A stretch of DNA of 64,000 nucleotides, from the NCBI RefSeq assembly GCF_027923905.1, contig NZ_AP026966.1, positions 1,489,001-1,553,000 on the forward strand. Direction: 5' to 3'. This DNA is from Massilia varians (GTDB taxonomy: Bacteria; Pseudomonadota; Gammaproteobacteria; Burkholderiales; Burkholderiaceae_D). Below the pieces are notes generated by a model that worked only from the letters and a program-made list of their open reading frames with translations, searched no databases and had not been told where the DNA came from. Position numbers and translations under genes: made by a program. Below are positions 17,757 to 30,000 of this stretch, piece by piece (positions within the stretch are counted from its first letter, which is position 1; each line of letters opens with the position of its first letter).

Positions 17757-17828
17757 TTTTATGTACGGCAAGTTGCCCCGCTGCGAGGTCTTCCGGCGCG
17801 GCACCCCCTTTTCAATCAGGAGATACGA

Positions 17829-19244
17829 ATGGCAAAGACGGCTGCAGACGTAATTCAACTCATCAAAGACAACGAAGTGAAGTTCGTTGACCTGCGCTTT
17901 GCAGATACCCGCGGCAAGGAGCACCACGTGACCGTGCCGGTCTCGCACTTTGACGAAGACAAGTTCGAGTCGGGCCACGCCTTCGACGGTTCGTCGATTG
18001 CCGGCTGGAAGGGCATCGAAGCGTCCGACATGCTGCTGCTGCCGGACCCGGCCACCGCCAACATCGACCCGTTCATGGAAGAGACCACCCTGTTCCTGCA
18101 GTGCGACGTGATCGAACCGTCGGATGGCAAGGGCTACGACCGTGACCCGCGTTCGATCGCCAAGCGCGCCGAAGCCTACCTGAAATCGTCGGGCATCGGC
18201 GACACCGCCTACTTCGGCCCGGAGCCGGAATTCTTCATCTTCGACTCGATCAAGTGGCGCATCGACATGTCGGGCTGCTTCGTCAAGATTGACTCGGACG
18301 AAGCCTCCTGGTCGACCGACAAGGACATCGAAGGCGGCAACAGCGGCCACCGCCCGACCGTCAAGGGCGGCTACTTCCCGGTCCCGCCGGTCGACAGCTT
18401 CCAGGACATGCGCTCGGAAATGTGCCTGATCCTCGAATCGATGGGCATCCCGGTCGAAGTGCACCACCACGAAGTGGCCGGCGCCGGCCAGAACGAAATC
18501 GGCACCAAGTTCTCGACCCTGGTCGAGCGCGCCGACTGGACCCAGAACATGAAGTACGTGATCTGGAACGTCGCCCACAGCTACGGCAAGACCGCCACCT
18601 TCATGCCCAAGCCGATCAACGGCGACAACGGCTCGGGCATGCACGTGCACCAGTCGATCTGGAAAGACGGCAAGAACCTGTTTGCCGGCGACGGCTACGC
18701 CGGCCTGTCGGAAACCGCGCTGTTCTACATCGGCGGCATCATCAAGCACGCGCGCGCCCTGAACGCGATTACCAACCCGGGCACCAACTCGTACAAGCGC
18801 CTTGTGCCGGGCTACGAAGCCCCGGTCAAGCTGGCCTACTCGGCCAAGAACCGTTCGGCCTCGATCCGCATCCCGCACGTGGCCAACCCGAAGGGCCGCC
18901 GCATCGAGACCCGCTTCCCGGATCCGCTGGCCAACGTCTACCTGTGCTTCGCCGCGCTGCTGATGGCGGGCCTGGACGGCATCCAGAACAAGATCCACCC
19001 GGGCGAAGCCGCGACCAAGGACCTGTACCACCTGCCGCCGGAAGAAGACAAGCTGATCCCGACGGTGTGCGCCTCGCTGGAGGAAGCGCTGGAAGCCCTG
19101 GACAAGGACCGCGAGTTCCTGACCCGCGGCGGCGTGTTCTCGGACGCCATGATCGATGCCTACATCGAGCTGAAGATGAACGAAGTGCAGCGCATGCGCA
19201 TGACCCCGCACCCGGTCGAATTCGACATGTACTACTCGTCGTAA
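17829..19244 (+). CDS. glnA: Glutamine synthetase type I
   Basis: 471-residue dodecameric enzyme that makes glutamine from glutamate, ammonia and ATP. The start [14 protein letters not shown] follows an AGGAG site. Landmarks are the catalytic-loop region [44 protein letters not shown] (ATP-binding region) and [17 protein letters not shown]. The adenylylation site is Tyr about 400 in [11 protein letters not shown], so it is the form regulated by GlnE, encoded in this window. Transcription probably comes from the NtrC-dependent sigma-54 promoter upstream. ntrB and ntrC follow after DUF4124. Confidence 0.98.
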   Translation: MAKTAADVIQLIKDNEVKFVDLRFADTRGKEHHVTVPVSHFDEDKFESGHAFDGSSIAGWKGIEASDMLLLPDPATANIDPFMEETTLFLQCDVIEPSDGKGYDRDPRSIAKRAEAYLKSSGIGDTAYFGPEPEFFIFDSIKWRIDMSGCFVKIDSDEASWSTDKDIEGGNSGHRPTVKGGYFPVPPVDSFQDMRSEMCLILESMGIPVEVHHHEVAGAGQNEIGTKFSTLVERADWTQNMKYVIWNVAHSYGKTATFMPKPINGDNGSGMHVHQSIWKDGKNLFAGDGYAGLSETALFYIGGIIKHARALNAITNPGTNSYKRLVPGYEAPVKLAYSAKNRSASIRIPHVANPKGRRIETRFPDPLANVYLCFAALLMAGLDGIQNKIHPGEAATKDLYHLPPEEDKLIPTVCASLEEALEALDKDREFLTRGGVFSDAMIDAYIELKMNEVQRMRMTPHPVEFDMYYSS

Positions 19245-19302
19245 TCAGGCAGTCAACGGAACCGTTGCGCTCGTGCATCACGCTGCGTAAGGGTCTGTAA
19301 CA

Positions 19303-19338
19303 AAGGCGGGGAAAGCGGAGGCTTTCCCCGCCTTTTTT
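19303..19338 (+). terminator. Intrinsic terminator after glnA
   Basis: A 14-base perfect stem (AAGGCGGGGAAAGC / GCTTTCCCCGCCTT), GGAG loop, then T-run. It separates glnA from the DUF4124-ntrBC genes, so those are transcribed by read-through or from their own promoter. Confidence 0.92.
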
Positions 19339-19402
19339 CATCCTTCCTGTACACTCGCCCGGTCTACAATGCATGCACGTTTATTGTGCAGACTGATTTC
19401 TG

Positions 19403-19924
19403 ATGGGAAAGACAACTCACTTCGTCAGCCGCTCCATGATTGTCCTGGCCGCCGCCATGGCGCTCCACAACGGGGCGCAGGCGCAGGGCGCCGTCTATAA
19501 ATGCGTGGACGACCAGGGCCGCGTGGAATTCACCGACACCGCTCGCCGCGGCTGCAAGGCCCTCGACCTGCCGGGCTATGCACCGGCGCCGGCGCCGCGC
19601 GCTTCGGCGCCGATCCCGGCCGTGCGTCCGATGAACGGGGGGGCGGCGCCTGCCGTCAGCCCGGCCAGCTTCCCGCGCGTCGACACGGCCCAGCAGCGGG
19701 CGCGCGACGACGACCGCCGCGAGATCCTCAACGACGAGCTGCGCATCGAGCAGAAAAAGCTGCTTGATCTGCGCCGCGACTTCAACAACGGCGAGCCGGA
19801 GCGCCAGGGCAACGAGCGCAATTACGCCAAGTACCAGGAGCGGGTGGCCTCGATGCGCGACGAGATCGGCCGCACCGAGCGCAACATCGAAGCGCTGCAG
19901 CGCGAGATCAGCAATATCCGATGA
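19403..19924 (+). CDS. DUF4124-domain exported protein
   Basis: 173-residue protein with a signal peptide (cleavage near AQA-Q, residue 28) and an N-terminal DUF4124 motif (VYKCVDDQGRVEFTD). A Pro/Ala linker follows, then a charged coiled-coil half (residues about 100-173). Function is unknown. The stop overlaps the ntrB ATG (ATGA), so it is co-transcribed with ntrBC. The gene order glnA-DUF4124-ntrB is, from memory, common in related bacteria. Confidence 0.85.
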   Translation: MGKTTHFVSRSMIVLAAAMALHNGAQAQGAVYKCVDDQGRVEFTDTARRGCKALDLPGYAPAPAPRASAPIPAVRPMNGGAAPAVSPASFPRVDTAQQRARDDDRREILNDELRIEQKKLLDLRRDFNNGEPERQGNERNYAKYQERVASMRDEIGRTERNIEALQREISNIR

Positions 19925-20994
19925 GCGCTCCGGCTGCCGCGTCGCGTTTCGCCGGCCTCGACCTGCTGGCCTCGAGCGTGCTGCTGCTCGGACCCGCGGG
20001 CGAGGTGCGTTACGCGAACCCGGCCGCCGAGAACCTGCTCGAACTGTCGCTGAAATCGCTGCAGCGCGCGCCGCTGCCCGAACTGTTTACCAACGGCCAG
20101 GAGCTGGCCGCACTGTGCGGGCAGGCGCTGGCGCACCAGTACGCCGACCTGCGCCAGGACCTCGTCCTGCAGCGCAATGGGCGCGAGCCGCTGCACGTCA
20201 ACAGCATCGTCAGCGCCCTGAGCGAGGACGAACTCCTGATCGAACTGCGCGAGAACGTCCAGCAGCTCAAGCTCGACCGCGAGGAACGCATCCTCGACCA
20301 GAGCCAGGCCAACAAGGAACTGATCCGCAACCTGGCGCACGAGATCAAGAACCCGCTGGGCGGCATCCGCGGCGCGGCCCAGCTGCTCGAGCTCGAGCTG
20401 CCGCCGCATCACCTTGCCGACCTGTCCGAATACACCCAGGTGATCATCAAGGAAGCCGACCGCCTGCAGACCCTGGTCGACCGCCTGCTGGCGCCGCACC
20501 GCAAGCCCCACATCGTCGGCGACGTCAACATCCACGAAGTGTGCGAGCGCGTGCGCAGCCTGATCCTGGCCGAGTTCCCCACCGGCCTTGCGATCCGCCG
20601 CGACTACGACGCCTCGATCCCCGAGTTCAGGGGCGATATGGAGCAGCTGATCCAGGTGGTGCTCAACATCGCCCACAACGCGGCCCAGGCCCTGCTCAAG
20701 CGCATCGCGGCGGGCGATGCCGAGATCGTGCTGCGCACCCGGGTGGCGCGCCAGGTCACCCTGGCCAAGGTCCGCTATGGGCTGGCATTAGATTTGCATA
20801 TCATCGACAATGGACCGGGCATCGCGCCCGAGATCCGCGACCGCATCTTCTATCCGCTCGTCTCCGGGCGCGAAGGCGGCAGCGGCCTCGGGCTGACGCT
20901 GGCGCAGACCTTCGTGCAACAGCACCTGGGTGTGATCGAGTGCGAAAGCCGGCCTGGACTGACGGATTTCCGGATCCTGCTTCCCCTGCCATAA
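19921..20994 (+). CDS. ntrB: Nitrogen-regulation sensor kinase NtrB
   Basis: 357-residue cytoplasmic histidine kinase (GlnL/NtrB). An N-terminal PAS-like domain (about 10-120, starting FAGLDLLASSVLLLGPAG) is followed by the H-box NLAHEIKNPLGGIRG with phospho-acceptor His 140. The N-box QVVLNIAHNAAQALL and the G-boxes IIDNGPGIAPEIRDRIF and GGSGLGLTLAQTF complete the ATPase domain. No membrane helices are seen. It phosphorylates NtrC under nitrogen limitation, usually under PII control. The start overlaps DUF4124. Confidence 0.96.
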   Translation: MSAPAAASRFAGLDLLASSVLLLGPAGEVRYANPAAENLLELSLKSLQRAPLPELFTNGQELAALCGQALAHQYADLRQDLVLQRNGREPLHVNSIVSALSEDELLIELRENVQQLKLDREERILDQSQANKELIRNLAHEIKNPLGGIRGAAQLLELELPPHHLADLSEYTQVIIKEADRLQTLVDRLLAPHRKPHIVGDVNIHEVCERVRSLILAEFPTGLAIRRDYDASIPEFRGDMEQLIQVVLNIAHNAAQALLKRIAAGDAEIVLRTRVARQVTLAKVRYGLALDLHIIDNGPGIAPEIRDRIFYPLVSGREGGSGLGLTLAQTFVQQHLGVIECESRPGLTDFRILLPLP

Positions 20995-21056
20995 GCAGGC
21001 GCAGCAGCGTCCACCGTGAGTCCCCGAATTATCCATATTGCGGGAACCACGAACAC

Positions 21057-22537
<1,481 letters not shown>

Positions 22538-22538
<1 letters not shown>

Positions 22539-22638
22539 CGCGCCTCACAAAACCCCGATGGCTGCGTTGCATCGTCTCGCCGTACTGGCGTACTGTCTTC
22601 GACGATGCGCCTTGCCCTCGGGGTGTTGTGAGGCGCGC
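22538..22638. repeat. Dispersed 101-bp inverted-repeat element, copy A
   Basis: It has outer arms GCGCGCCTCACAA / TTGTGAGGCGCGC and nested inner arms GCATCGTC / GACGATGC. The core CGATGGCTGCGTTGCATCGT is shared with 58559-58662. It begins directly at the ntrC stop codon and ends about 50 bases before corA. Confidence 0.8.
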
Positions 22639-22687
22639 AACGGTTGCAATGGTGTAAGCTGCGGCATCATGCACTTACACCATTGCC

Positions 22688-23656
22688 ATGCTGATTAACT
22701 GTGTCGCCTACCAGGAAGGCAAGAAGCTCTCCGACATCCCGGTCGAGGACATCAGCGAATACCTGAAGCTGCCCGAGACCTTCGTCTGGGTCGCCCTGCG
22801 CGACCCGGATGCCGCGGAAATCGCCACCATGCAGGAGGAGTTCAAGCTGCATGAACTGGCGGTGGAAGACGTCATGCGCGGCCACCAGCGTCCCAAGATG
22901 GAGGAGTACGGCGACAGCGTGTTCGTCATCGCCCACATCGTCGAACTGGCCGGCGACGAACTGAACGCCGGCGAGCTGGCCATCTTCGCCGGTCCCAACT
23001 ACGTGCTGTCGGTGCGGCGCGACGCCAACCAGGGTTTCCTCGGGGTGCGCGCCCGCGCCGAGCGCGAGCCGCACCAGCTCAGGAAGGGCGCCGGTTTCGT
23101 GCTGTATGCGCTGGTCGACGCGGTGGTCGACCGTTATTTTCCCGTGGTCGACGCCCTCGAATCCGAGCTCGAATCGATCGAGGAGCATATCTTCGGCCAG
23201 CAGGGCGGGCAGCGCGGCAACGTCGAGCGCCTGTATGCGCTCAAGCGCAAGTCGCAGGTGCTGCGCCACGCGGTGATTCCCCTGATGGATGCGGTCGGCC
23301 GCCTGCACGGCGGGCGCGTGCCGCCCGTGGTGCGCGAGACCCAGGACTACTTCCGCGACGTCCACGACCACCTGCTGCGCATCCTCGGACGGCTGGACGC
23401 GGTGCGCGACACCATCAATACCGCGATCCAGGTGACGCTGTCGATGGTGGCGATCGACGAAAACGACGTCAGCAAGAAGCTCGCGTCCTACGCGGCGATC
23501 TTCGCCGTGTTCACGGCCTTTGCCGGCATCTGGGGCATGAACTTCGAATGGATGCCCGAGCTGAAGTGGAAGTACGGCTACCCGGCGGCGCTGTGCGTGA
23601 TGGCCGGGGTGTGCTTCTATCTGTACCGGCGCTTCAGGAAAGCCGGCTGGCTGTAG
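22688..23656 (+). CDS. corA: CorA-family magnesium transporter
   Basis: 322-residue membrane channel for Mg2+ (possibly Co2+/Ni2+). A large cytoplasmic N-terminal domain is followed by two C-terminal helices; the selectivity motif GMN is in GIWGMNFEWMPELKW, between them, and the chain ends in the basic YRRFRKAGWL. Length is close to the family's usual 315. A short repeat element separates it from ntrC. Its TAG stop lies in the first bases of another repeat element. Confidence 0.95.
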   Translation: MLINCVAYQEGKKLSDIPVEDISEYLKLPETFVWVALRDPDAAEIATMQEEFKLHELAVEDVMRGHQRPKMEEYGDSVFVIAHIVELAGDELNAGELAIFAGPNYVLSVRRDANQGFLGVRARAEREPHQLRKGAGFVLYALVDAVVDRYFPVVDALESELESIEEHIFGQQGGQRGNVERLYALKRKSQVLRHAVIPLMDAVGRLHGGRVPPVVRETQDYFRDVHDHLLRILGRLDAVRDTINTAIQVTLSMVAIDENDVSKKLASYAAIFAVFTAFAGIWGMNFEWMPELKWKYGYPAALCVMAGVCFYLYRRFRKAGWL

Positions 23657-23775
23657 GGTGGTCGGCTCTGCCGACCGCGCGTTCAACTCTCGAATGATTT
23701 GCTTCGACGCATCCACTGTCTGGACGCGCGGTCGGCGAAGCGTGGTCCAGTCCACTGGACTGGACCACCCCTACG
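23653..23775. repeat. Dispersed GTAGGG...CCCTAC inverted-repeat element, copy 3
   Basis: It begins GTAGGGTGGTCGGC TCT GCCGACC, then GCGCGTTCAA, spacer, GACGCGCGGTCGGCGAAGC, and a palindrome GTCCAGTCC ACT GGACTGGAC before CACCCCTAC. TAG at 23654-23656 ends corA and CTA at 23771-23773 ends the convergent exporter gene. Confidence 0.85.
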
Positions 23776-24640
23776 ACTTACGCGCGGTGGCCGCGGCCCC
23801 GCCGCAGGCCAGGATCACCAGCAGAATCGCGAGCCACTGCATGCCGGTGAGGCGCTCGCCCAGCACTACCCAGCCGGCCAGCGCCGCGAAGGCCGGCCCG
23901 GCGCTGACCAGGATGCCGAACACGCGCCGGGGCAGGCGCGCCAGCGCCGCCATCTCGAGCGAATAGGGCAGGGCGCTCGACAGCACCGCCACCGCCAGGC
24001 CGCCGGCCAGCACGGTGGGCAGCAGCAGGCTCGCGCCCGCATGGGCGACGCCCACCGGCACCGTGAACAGCGCCGCCGCCAGCATGCCCCAGGCCACGGC
24101 GTGCCCGCCGTTCAGGGTCGATACACGCTTGCCGAACACGATGTACATCGCCCAGCAGAAGGCCGCGCCCAGCGCATAGGCCACCCCGGCGGGATCGAGC
24201 GGGGCAACGCCCTCGTGCACCGGCGCCAGCAGCCACAGGCCGAATGCGGCCAGCAGCACCCAGGCGACATCGCGCGCGCGGCGCGAGGACAGCACCACCA
24301 CGGCGAGCGGGCCGACCACTTCGATGGCGACCGCGATGCCGATCGGGATGCGGGCAAAGGCGCCGTAGATCAACAGGTTCATGCAGCCCAGCATCAGGCC
24401 GTAGACGAGCAGGTTCAGCGCGTCGCGGCGCGCTGGCAGGCTGCGCCAGGGGCGCACCACGGCCAGCATGATGATCGCCGCCAGGCCGACGCGCACCGCG
24501 GTCACGCCCTGGCTGCCGACCAGCGGGAACAGGTGCTTGGCCCAGGCGGCGCCGGCGTTCACCGACACCATCGAGGCCAGGATCGCCAGGCTGGGCCCGA
24601 GCGTCCCGCCGCCCGCCTGCGCGCCGGCGCCGCCGTTCAC
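23771..24640 (-). CDS. RhtA-like EamA-family exporter
   Basis: 289-residue inner-membrane protein with about ten hydrophobic segments in two EamA repeats. It resembles RhtA, the threonine/homoserine exporter (SMVSVNAGAAWAKHLFP at the start, YALGAAFCWAMYIVFGK in the middle, ALPYSLEMAALARLP in the second half). The substrate is inferred only from family. Its ATG overlaps the stop of the upstream FAD-dependent oxidoreductase gene (ATGA), so the pair is translationally coupled. Confidence 0.85.
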   Translation of the reverse strand: MNGGAGAQAGGGTLGPSLAILASMVSVNAGAAWAKHLFPLVGSQGVTAVRVGLAAIIMLAVVRPWRSLPARRDALNLLVYGLMLGCMNLLIYGAFARIPIGIAVAIEVVGPLAVVVLSSRRARDVAWVLLAAFGLWLLAPVHEGVAPLDPAGVAYALGAAFCWAMYIVFGKRVSTLNGGHAVAWGMLAAALFTVPVGVAHAGASLLLPTVLAGGLAVAVLSSALPYSLEMAALARLPRRVFGILVSAGPAFAALAGWVVLGERLTGMQWLAILLVILACGGAAATARKS

Positions 24641-26253
24641 GCGGCCATCGCCAGCGCCACGGCTTCCGCTACGCGGATGCCGTCCACCGCCGCCGACATG
24701 ATGCCGCCGGCGTAGCCCGCGCCTTCGCCGGCCGGGAACAGGCCGCGCGTGTTCAGGCTTTGCAGGTCGCCGTCGTTGCGCTTGATCCGGATCGGCGACG
24801 AGGTGCGGGTCTCGACGCCGGTCAGCACCGCGTCTTCCTTGTAGTAGCCCTTGATCTGCTTGTCGAACGCCACGAAGGCTTCGCGCAGGGCGACAATCGC
24901 GTAGTCCGGCAGCGAAGGGGCCAGGTCGGTCAGGTGCACCGCCGGCCTGAAGGACGGGACCACCGCGCCGAATTCTTTCGAAGGGATGCCGCGCACGAAG
25001 TCGCCCATCAGCTGGCCCGGCGCGTCATAGTTGCTGCCGCCCAGGACGTAGGCGCGCGATTCCAGTTCGCGCTGGAAGGCGATGCCGGCCAGCGGGTGGC
25101 CCGGATAGTCATCGGGCGTGATGCCGACCACGATGGCGCTGTTGGCGTTGCGTTCGTTGCGCGAGTACTGGCTCATGCCGTTGGTGACCACGCGTCCTTC
25201 TTCGCTCGACGCCGCCACCACCGTGCCGCCCGGGCACATGCAGAAGCTGTAGACGGAACGGCCGTTGGAGGCGTGGTGCACGATCTTGTAGTCGGCCGCG
25301 CCCAGCAGCTTGTTGCCGGCGTTCGGGCCGAAGCGGCAGACGTCGATCAGGGACTGCGGGTGCTCGACGCGGAAGCCGATCGAGAAGGGCTTGGCTTCGA
25401 CGTAGACGCCGCGCTGGTACAGCAGCTCGAAGGTGTCGCGCGCGCTGTGGCCGATCGCCATCACCAGGTGGCGGGTCGGGATCTCCTCCCCGCTCGACAG
25501 GCGCACGCCCTGGACCTGGCGCACGCCGGCCTCGTTGCTGACGTAGATGTCGTCGACCCGGGTCTCGAAGCGGATTTCGCCGCCCAGCGCAATGATCTCC
25601 GCGCGGATCTGCTCGACCATCTTCACCAGGCGGAAGGTGCCGATGTGGGGCTTGCTGACATACAGGATCTCTTCGGGCGCGCCGGCCTTGACGAATTCGG
25701 TCAGCACCTTGCGGCCGTAGTGCTTCGGGTCCTTGATCTGGCTGTACAGCTTACCGTCCGAAAAGGTGCCGGCACCGCCTTCGCCGAACTGCACGTTCGA
25801 CTCGGTATTGAGCTTGCGCTTGCGCCAGAAGCCGAAGGTGTCCACGGTGCGCTCGCGCACGACTTTTCCGCGCTCGAGCACCAGGGGATTGAGGCCCATC
25901 TGGGCCAGGATCAGGGCCACGAACATGCCGCAGGGCCCCATGCCGACCACGACCGGACGCGGCGTGCCCGGCGCCGGCTTGGCGGCCGGGACGAACTTGT
26001 AGCCGGTGTCGGGCGAGGGGAAGACCTGCTGGTCCTTGGCGAGGCGCGCCAGCACGGCGGCCTCGCCGCGCACTTCGGCGTCGATCTGGTAGATCAGCAC
26101 GATGGCCGATTTCTTGCGCGCGTCGTAGCTGCGCTTGAAGACCGTGAAATCGACCAGGTCGGCGGATGGGATGCCAAGGCGGGCAAGGATGGCTTCGCGC
26201 AGGGCGGATTCGGGATGGTCGAGGGGGAGCTTGAGTTCGCTGATTCGGAGCAT
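24637..26253 (-). CDS. FAD-dependent oxidoreductase (COG2509-like)
   Basis: 538-residue NAD(P)/FAD-dependent oxidoreductase. An N-terminal domain of about 90 residues (MLRISELKLPLDHPESALRE) precedes the dinucleotide-binding motif VVVGMGPCGMFVALILAQMG. Further landmarks are SNVQFGEGGAGTFSDGKL, and GLFPAGEGAGYAGGIMSAAV near the C-terminus, which closes the FAD site. The family is widespread but its substrate is not established. The start at 26253 is where the conserved N-terminal domain begins; no good ribosome binding site precedes it. It is coupled to the RhtA-like exporter downstream. Confidence 0.88.
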   Translation of the reverse strand: MLRISELKLPLDHPESALREAILARLGIPSADLVDFTVFKRSYDARKKSAIVLIYQIDAEVRGEAAVLARLAKDQQVFPSPDTGYKFVPAAKPAPGTPRPVVVGMGPCGMFVALILAQMGLNPLVLERGKVVRERTVDTFGFWRKRKLNTESNVQFGEGGAGTFSDGKLYSQIKDPKHYGRKVLTEFVKAGAPEEILYVSKPHIGTFRLVKMVEQIRAEIIALGGEIRFETRVDDIYVSNEAGVRQVQGVRLSSGEEIPTRHLVMAIGHSARDTFELLYQRGVYVEAKPFSIGFRVEHPQSLIDVCRFGPNAGNKLLGAADYKIVHHASNGRSVYSFCMCPGGTVVAASSEEGRVVTNGMSQYSRNERNANSAIVVGITPDDYPGHPLAGIAFQRELESRAYVLGGSNYDAPGQLMGDFVRGIPSKEFGAVVPSFRPAVHLTDLAPSLPDYAIVALREAFVAFDKQIKGYYKEDAVLTGVETRTSSPIRIKRNDGDLQSLNTRGLFPAGEGAGYAGGIMSAAVDGIRVAEAVALAMAA

Positions 26254-27083
26254 AGGAGTCGAGAACGTGGTTGCTGGCAATGCAACAATGAAAAGGGAGG
26301 GGCCGGGCGCCGGCCAATCCGCTATTTTACCCAAGAGCCGCTCCGCATGAGGGGCCGAGCGATGCTGCCTGATGTTGCATAAAACAAACACTGATCTGCC
26401 CTGTCCCCGTCTCTTCAATTCCAGGGCGAATGCACGGTCCGCAAGCTGACGCCGTCCAATCCATGCCCTCAAACGGGGCCCTATCAAAGGGCAGCACCAT
26501 GAGGATCGCTTAATTGCAGAAGCATACAGCGCTTTAATGAATGAATGATTGACGCACTACCGCAGTGCATAGATGAATTTTTCGTCAGTAGGCTATTCCA
26601 GAAAAAATCATTTCATCATTCTCGGACCAAATCCATACCAATTTACATAAATTTCCTGTGGGAATAATTGCTGCGTCTAAAGTTCATAAAATTTGGTATC
26701 GCTGCGTTGTCAAGGAGATCATTCTGTAATGACAGTATTTTCCATGCTTTTATCCGGATTTGGTGCTTTTCTTCGCATAATCTATGCTGCAATGCCACAT
26801 GGGTGGCATTTTCATGCGTCAGGCATAAGGTCTCTACGTGAGTGTTGTAAGTATGCACATTTCCAACAGTTATTATTGACGCCACAACTTTGCCTATGAT
26901 TCTATGTGGAAGTTGATCTGGCACAACCAGTGAAACGAGGAATGATTATTCTTCTTTTGCCTAATCGGGAGAAGAACTCAGCGAGTCAGGATGCGTGAAG
27001 CCAGCGGCAAGCAATGATGTGACTGGCAGCTTGTGACTTGCTGTCGGAGGTGCTCCCCTGTAACAACAATATTTAGGAATAAC
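26254..27083. other. 830-bp AT-rich intergenic leader region
   Basis: This region has no convincing gene. From about 26370 it is clearly richer in A/T than its surroundings. From 26521 to about 26968 it aligns by eye, in register with few gaps, to 30421-30867 ahead of the next receptor. The best conserved part is annotated separately. Short open frames here are not conserved between the two copies. Confidence 0.7.
26866..26960 (+). promoter_or_regulatory. Conserved leader element of Oar-like receptor 1
   Basis: This stretch differs from 30766-30860 at only about ten of 95 positions. It contains TTATTATTGACGCCACAAC, then a CTGG-CACAA-CCAG hairpin, GTGAAAC, and a weak hairpin GAGGAAT-GATT-ATTCTTC followed by TTTT. 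It ends about 124 bases before the receptor ATG. It is probably promoter plus structured leader; no known riboswitch class was recognised. Confidence 0.6.
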
Positions 27084-30000
27084 ATGTTGAGAAAAACTGT
27101 AGTAGCACGTGCGTTGTCCATCGCTTTCAGTACTGCTGCGCTGACTGTCGCAGTTGTTCCGCCGGCGATGGCGCAGTCGAACGCAACCGGCGTGATCGCT
27201 GGCCGCGTGGATGCGGGAGCGGGCGCATCGGTCGTCGTTACCAACGTCGAGACCGGCCTGCGTCGTACCGTGACGGTGGAGACCGGGGGCACCTACCGCG
27301 CTACCGCTCTGCCGCCGGGGCGTTACCGCGTCGATCTGGTCCGCGGCGGCAACGTGGCAAACACCTCCGAAGTCGATGTACTCCTGGGCCAGACCGTTGA
27401 TGCCTCGTTCGGCGGCGTGACCACCGTCCAGGTGACCGGCCGCCGTTCCCGCATCGACGTGACCAACGCCACCAACAGCACCGTGTTCACCGCCAAGGAA
27501 CTGGCACAACTGCCGGTCCAGCAGAACCTGACCGCAGTCGTCCTGCTCGCACCGAACACCACCCAGGGCGATTCCGCATTCGGCAATACAGCCTCGTTCG
27601 GCGGCTCGGGCGTGTCGGAAAACTCGTTCTACCTGAACGGCTTCCCGATCACCAACCCGCTGAGCCAGCTCGGCTCGATGGAACTGCCATTCGGCTCGAT
27701 CCAGCAGGCATCGGTCATGACCGGCGGCTTCGGCGCTGAATTCGGCCGTTCGATCGGCGGCGTGATGAGCATCACCTCGAAGAGCGGTACCAACACCTGG
27801 GAAGCGGGCGCGCTGTACAGCATCACCCCGTCCGAGCTGCGCGAAGACTACCGCAACTCGGTCTATCCGGTCACCGGCTCGAAGGCCAACGCCGGTACCG
27901 ACGGCAAGCTGCGTATCCGCTACGATAACCGCAGCGTCGAAACCCACCAGTACGGCGCCTACGTCGGCGGCCCGATCATCAAGGACAAGCTGTTCATGTT
28001 CCTGTCGGCCGAACGCTATACCACCCGCGACGCCTATGCCGGCATGACCACCGCCGCCAACCCGGTCAACGTCAACCAGAGCGGCTGGAACGTCAACAAG
28101 GGCATGGATAACCGCTGGCTGGGCAAGATTGACTGGAACATCACCGACAACCATCGCCTCGAGTTCACGTCGGCCGGCAACGAAAACCGCAAGCGTTACC
28201 AGACCTACGGCTATGTGCTGAACCCGAACAATCCGAATGCGCTGGCGCAGATGGACGGCGTCCCGAACAGCCAGATCTACACCTCGGCGCTGACTCGCAA
28301 CCTGGGCCCGACCGACCCGTCGTACACCGGCACTCCGGGCGCCAAGCTCAACATGGCGCGCTACGTCGGCAACATCACCGACGACCTGACCGTCACCGCC
28401 ATGTACGGCGAGATGAAGACCGAGCGCGGCACCACCTACGAGAACCTGGGTGCGAACGCGGGCGGCATGGGCGGCCTGCCGGCAGGCGTGGCGTGGACGA
28501 CCACTGGCCGCTGGCCGGCGATCAACCAGTCCCTGTACCGCCAGTACAACTTCTTCTCGGGCGGCCGCAGCCTGAGCGATGCGTCCGACACGGTGCGTGC
28601 CGGCCGTCTGGACATCGAGTACAAGCTGGGTGCCCATACCATCCGTGCCGGTGTCGACTCGGCCGAGCTGGACAGCACCGGCGCGGGCTATTCGACCAGT
28701 GGCGGTTCGAGCTGGACCTATCGTAACGTCAACAATCCGAACATCGCGAACCCGCTGTCGGGCGGCCGTACCGCGATCGTCGGGAACTACGGCGGTTCGG
28801 GCGCGGCTGGCTACTACGTGCGTCAGCGCGTGTTCAGCTCGATCACCGATGCATCGTCGACCCAGGACGCGGCGTACATCGAAGACCGCTGGCAGGCAAC
28901 CAAGAACCTGCTGCTGACCATCGGCGTGCGTAGCGATTCCTACACCAACTCGAACGGCGACGGCGAGAAGTTCATCGACATGAACGACCAGATCGCTCCG
29001 CGCTTCTCGGCGGCCTGGGACGTGAACGGCGACGCCTCGTTCAAGGTGTTCGGTAGCGCCGGCCGCTACTACCTGCAGCTGCCGACCCAGGTGGCGGCAC
29101 GCGCGGCTTCGCGCTCGACCTTCACCGACCAGGACTTCACCTACACCGGCGTCGATCCGACCAACGGTTCGCCGCTGGGCCTGCGCGCGATCAACACGCC
29201 GTACTCGGCAAACGGCGAATACGGCCAGAAGAAGAACCCGCTGTCGGTGGTGTCCCAGAACCTGAAGCCGAACTACCAGGATGAAATCACCCTGGGCTTC
29301 GAACGCGCATGGAGCGCCGACCTGAACTTCGGTGGCCGCCTGACCTATCGCAAACTGGGCGCCGGTATCGACGACAGCTGCGACTGGCGTGTCCTGTATG
29401 ACCATGCTCGCAGGAACGGCATCCCCGTCGGCGACATGTACGCCATGGGCTGCTTTATCTATAATCCGGGCAAGGATGCTGTCGTCTTTATTGACGGCAA
29501 TGATGAGTTCGCTCAACCGGTCGTGACCGGCAAGGGTCGCACTGTGACCATCACCGCTGCTGAACTCATGCAGCCGAAAGCCAAGCGTACCTACAAGGCA
29601 CTCGACCTGTTCCTGGAGCACCCGATGCGCAACGGCTGGTATGGCCGCGTCAACTACACCTGGTCGCGCAGCGAAGGCAACATGGAAGGCCAGACCCGTT
29701 CGGATACCGGCCAGTCGGACGTCGGTACCTCGGCAGGTTGGGACTTCCCGGAATTTTCGGTGGGCGCCGACGGCCTGCTGCCGAACGACCGCGAGCACCA
29801 GCTCAAGGCATTCGGCTTCTATCAGCTGACTCCGGAAATCACCCTAGGTGCGAACGCGCTGGTCCAGTCCGGCCGTCCGAAGAGCTGCCTGGGCACCAAC
29901 AATGCCTGGAACGAGGGCACGGATCCGGCATGGCCGCTGGGTTACGAGCTGGGTGGCCCGGGCTATGGTCCTGAGTTCTTCTTCTGCGGTGGCAAGTTCA

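Noticed and set aside
26693..26899. Small plus-strand gene of 68 codons in the AT-rich leader
   Set aside because: The frame is not kept in the homologous region 30593-30800, there is no good ribosome binding site, and it overlaps the conserved noncoding element.
26866..27083. Cobalamin, glycine or c-di-GMP riboswitch before Oar-like receptor 1
   Set aside because: None of the conserved cores of these classes was recognised in either copy; only an unclassified conserved leader can be claimed.
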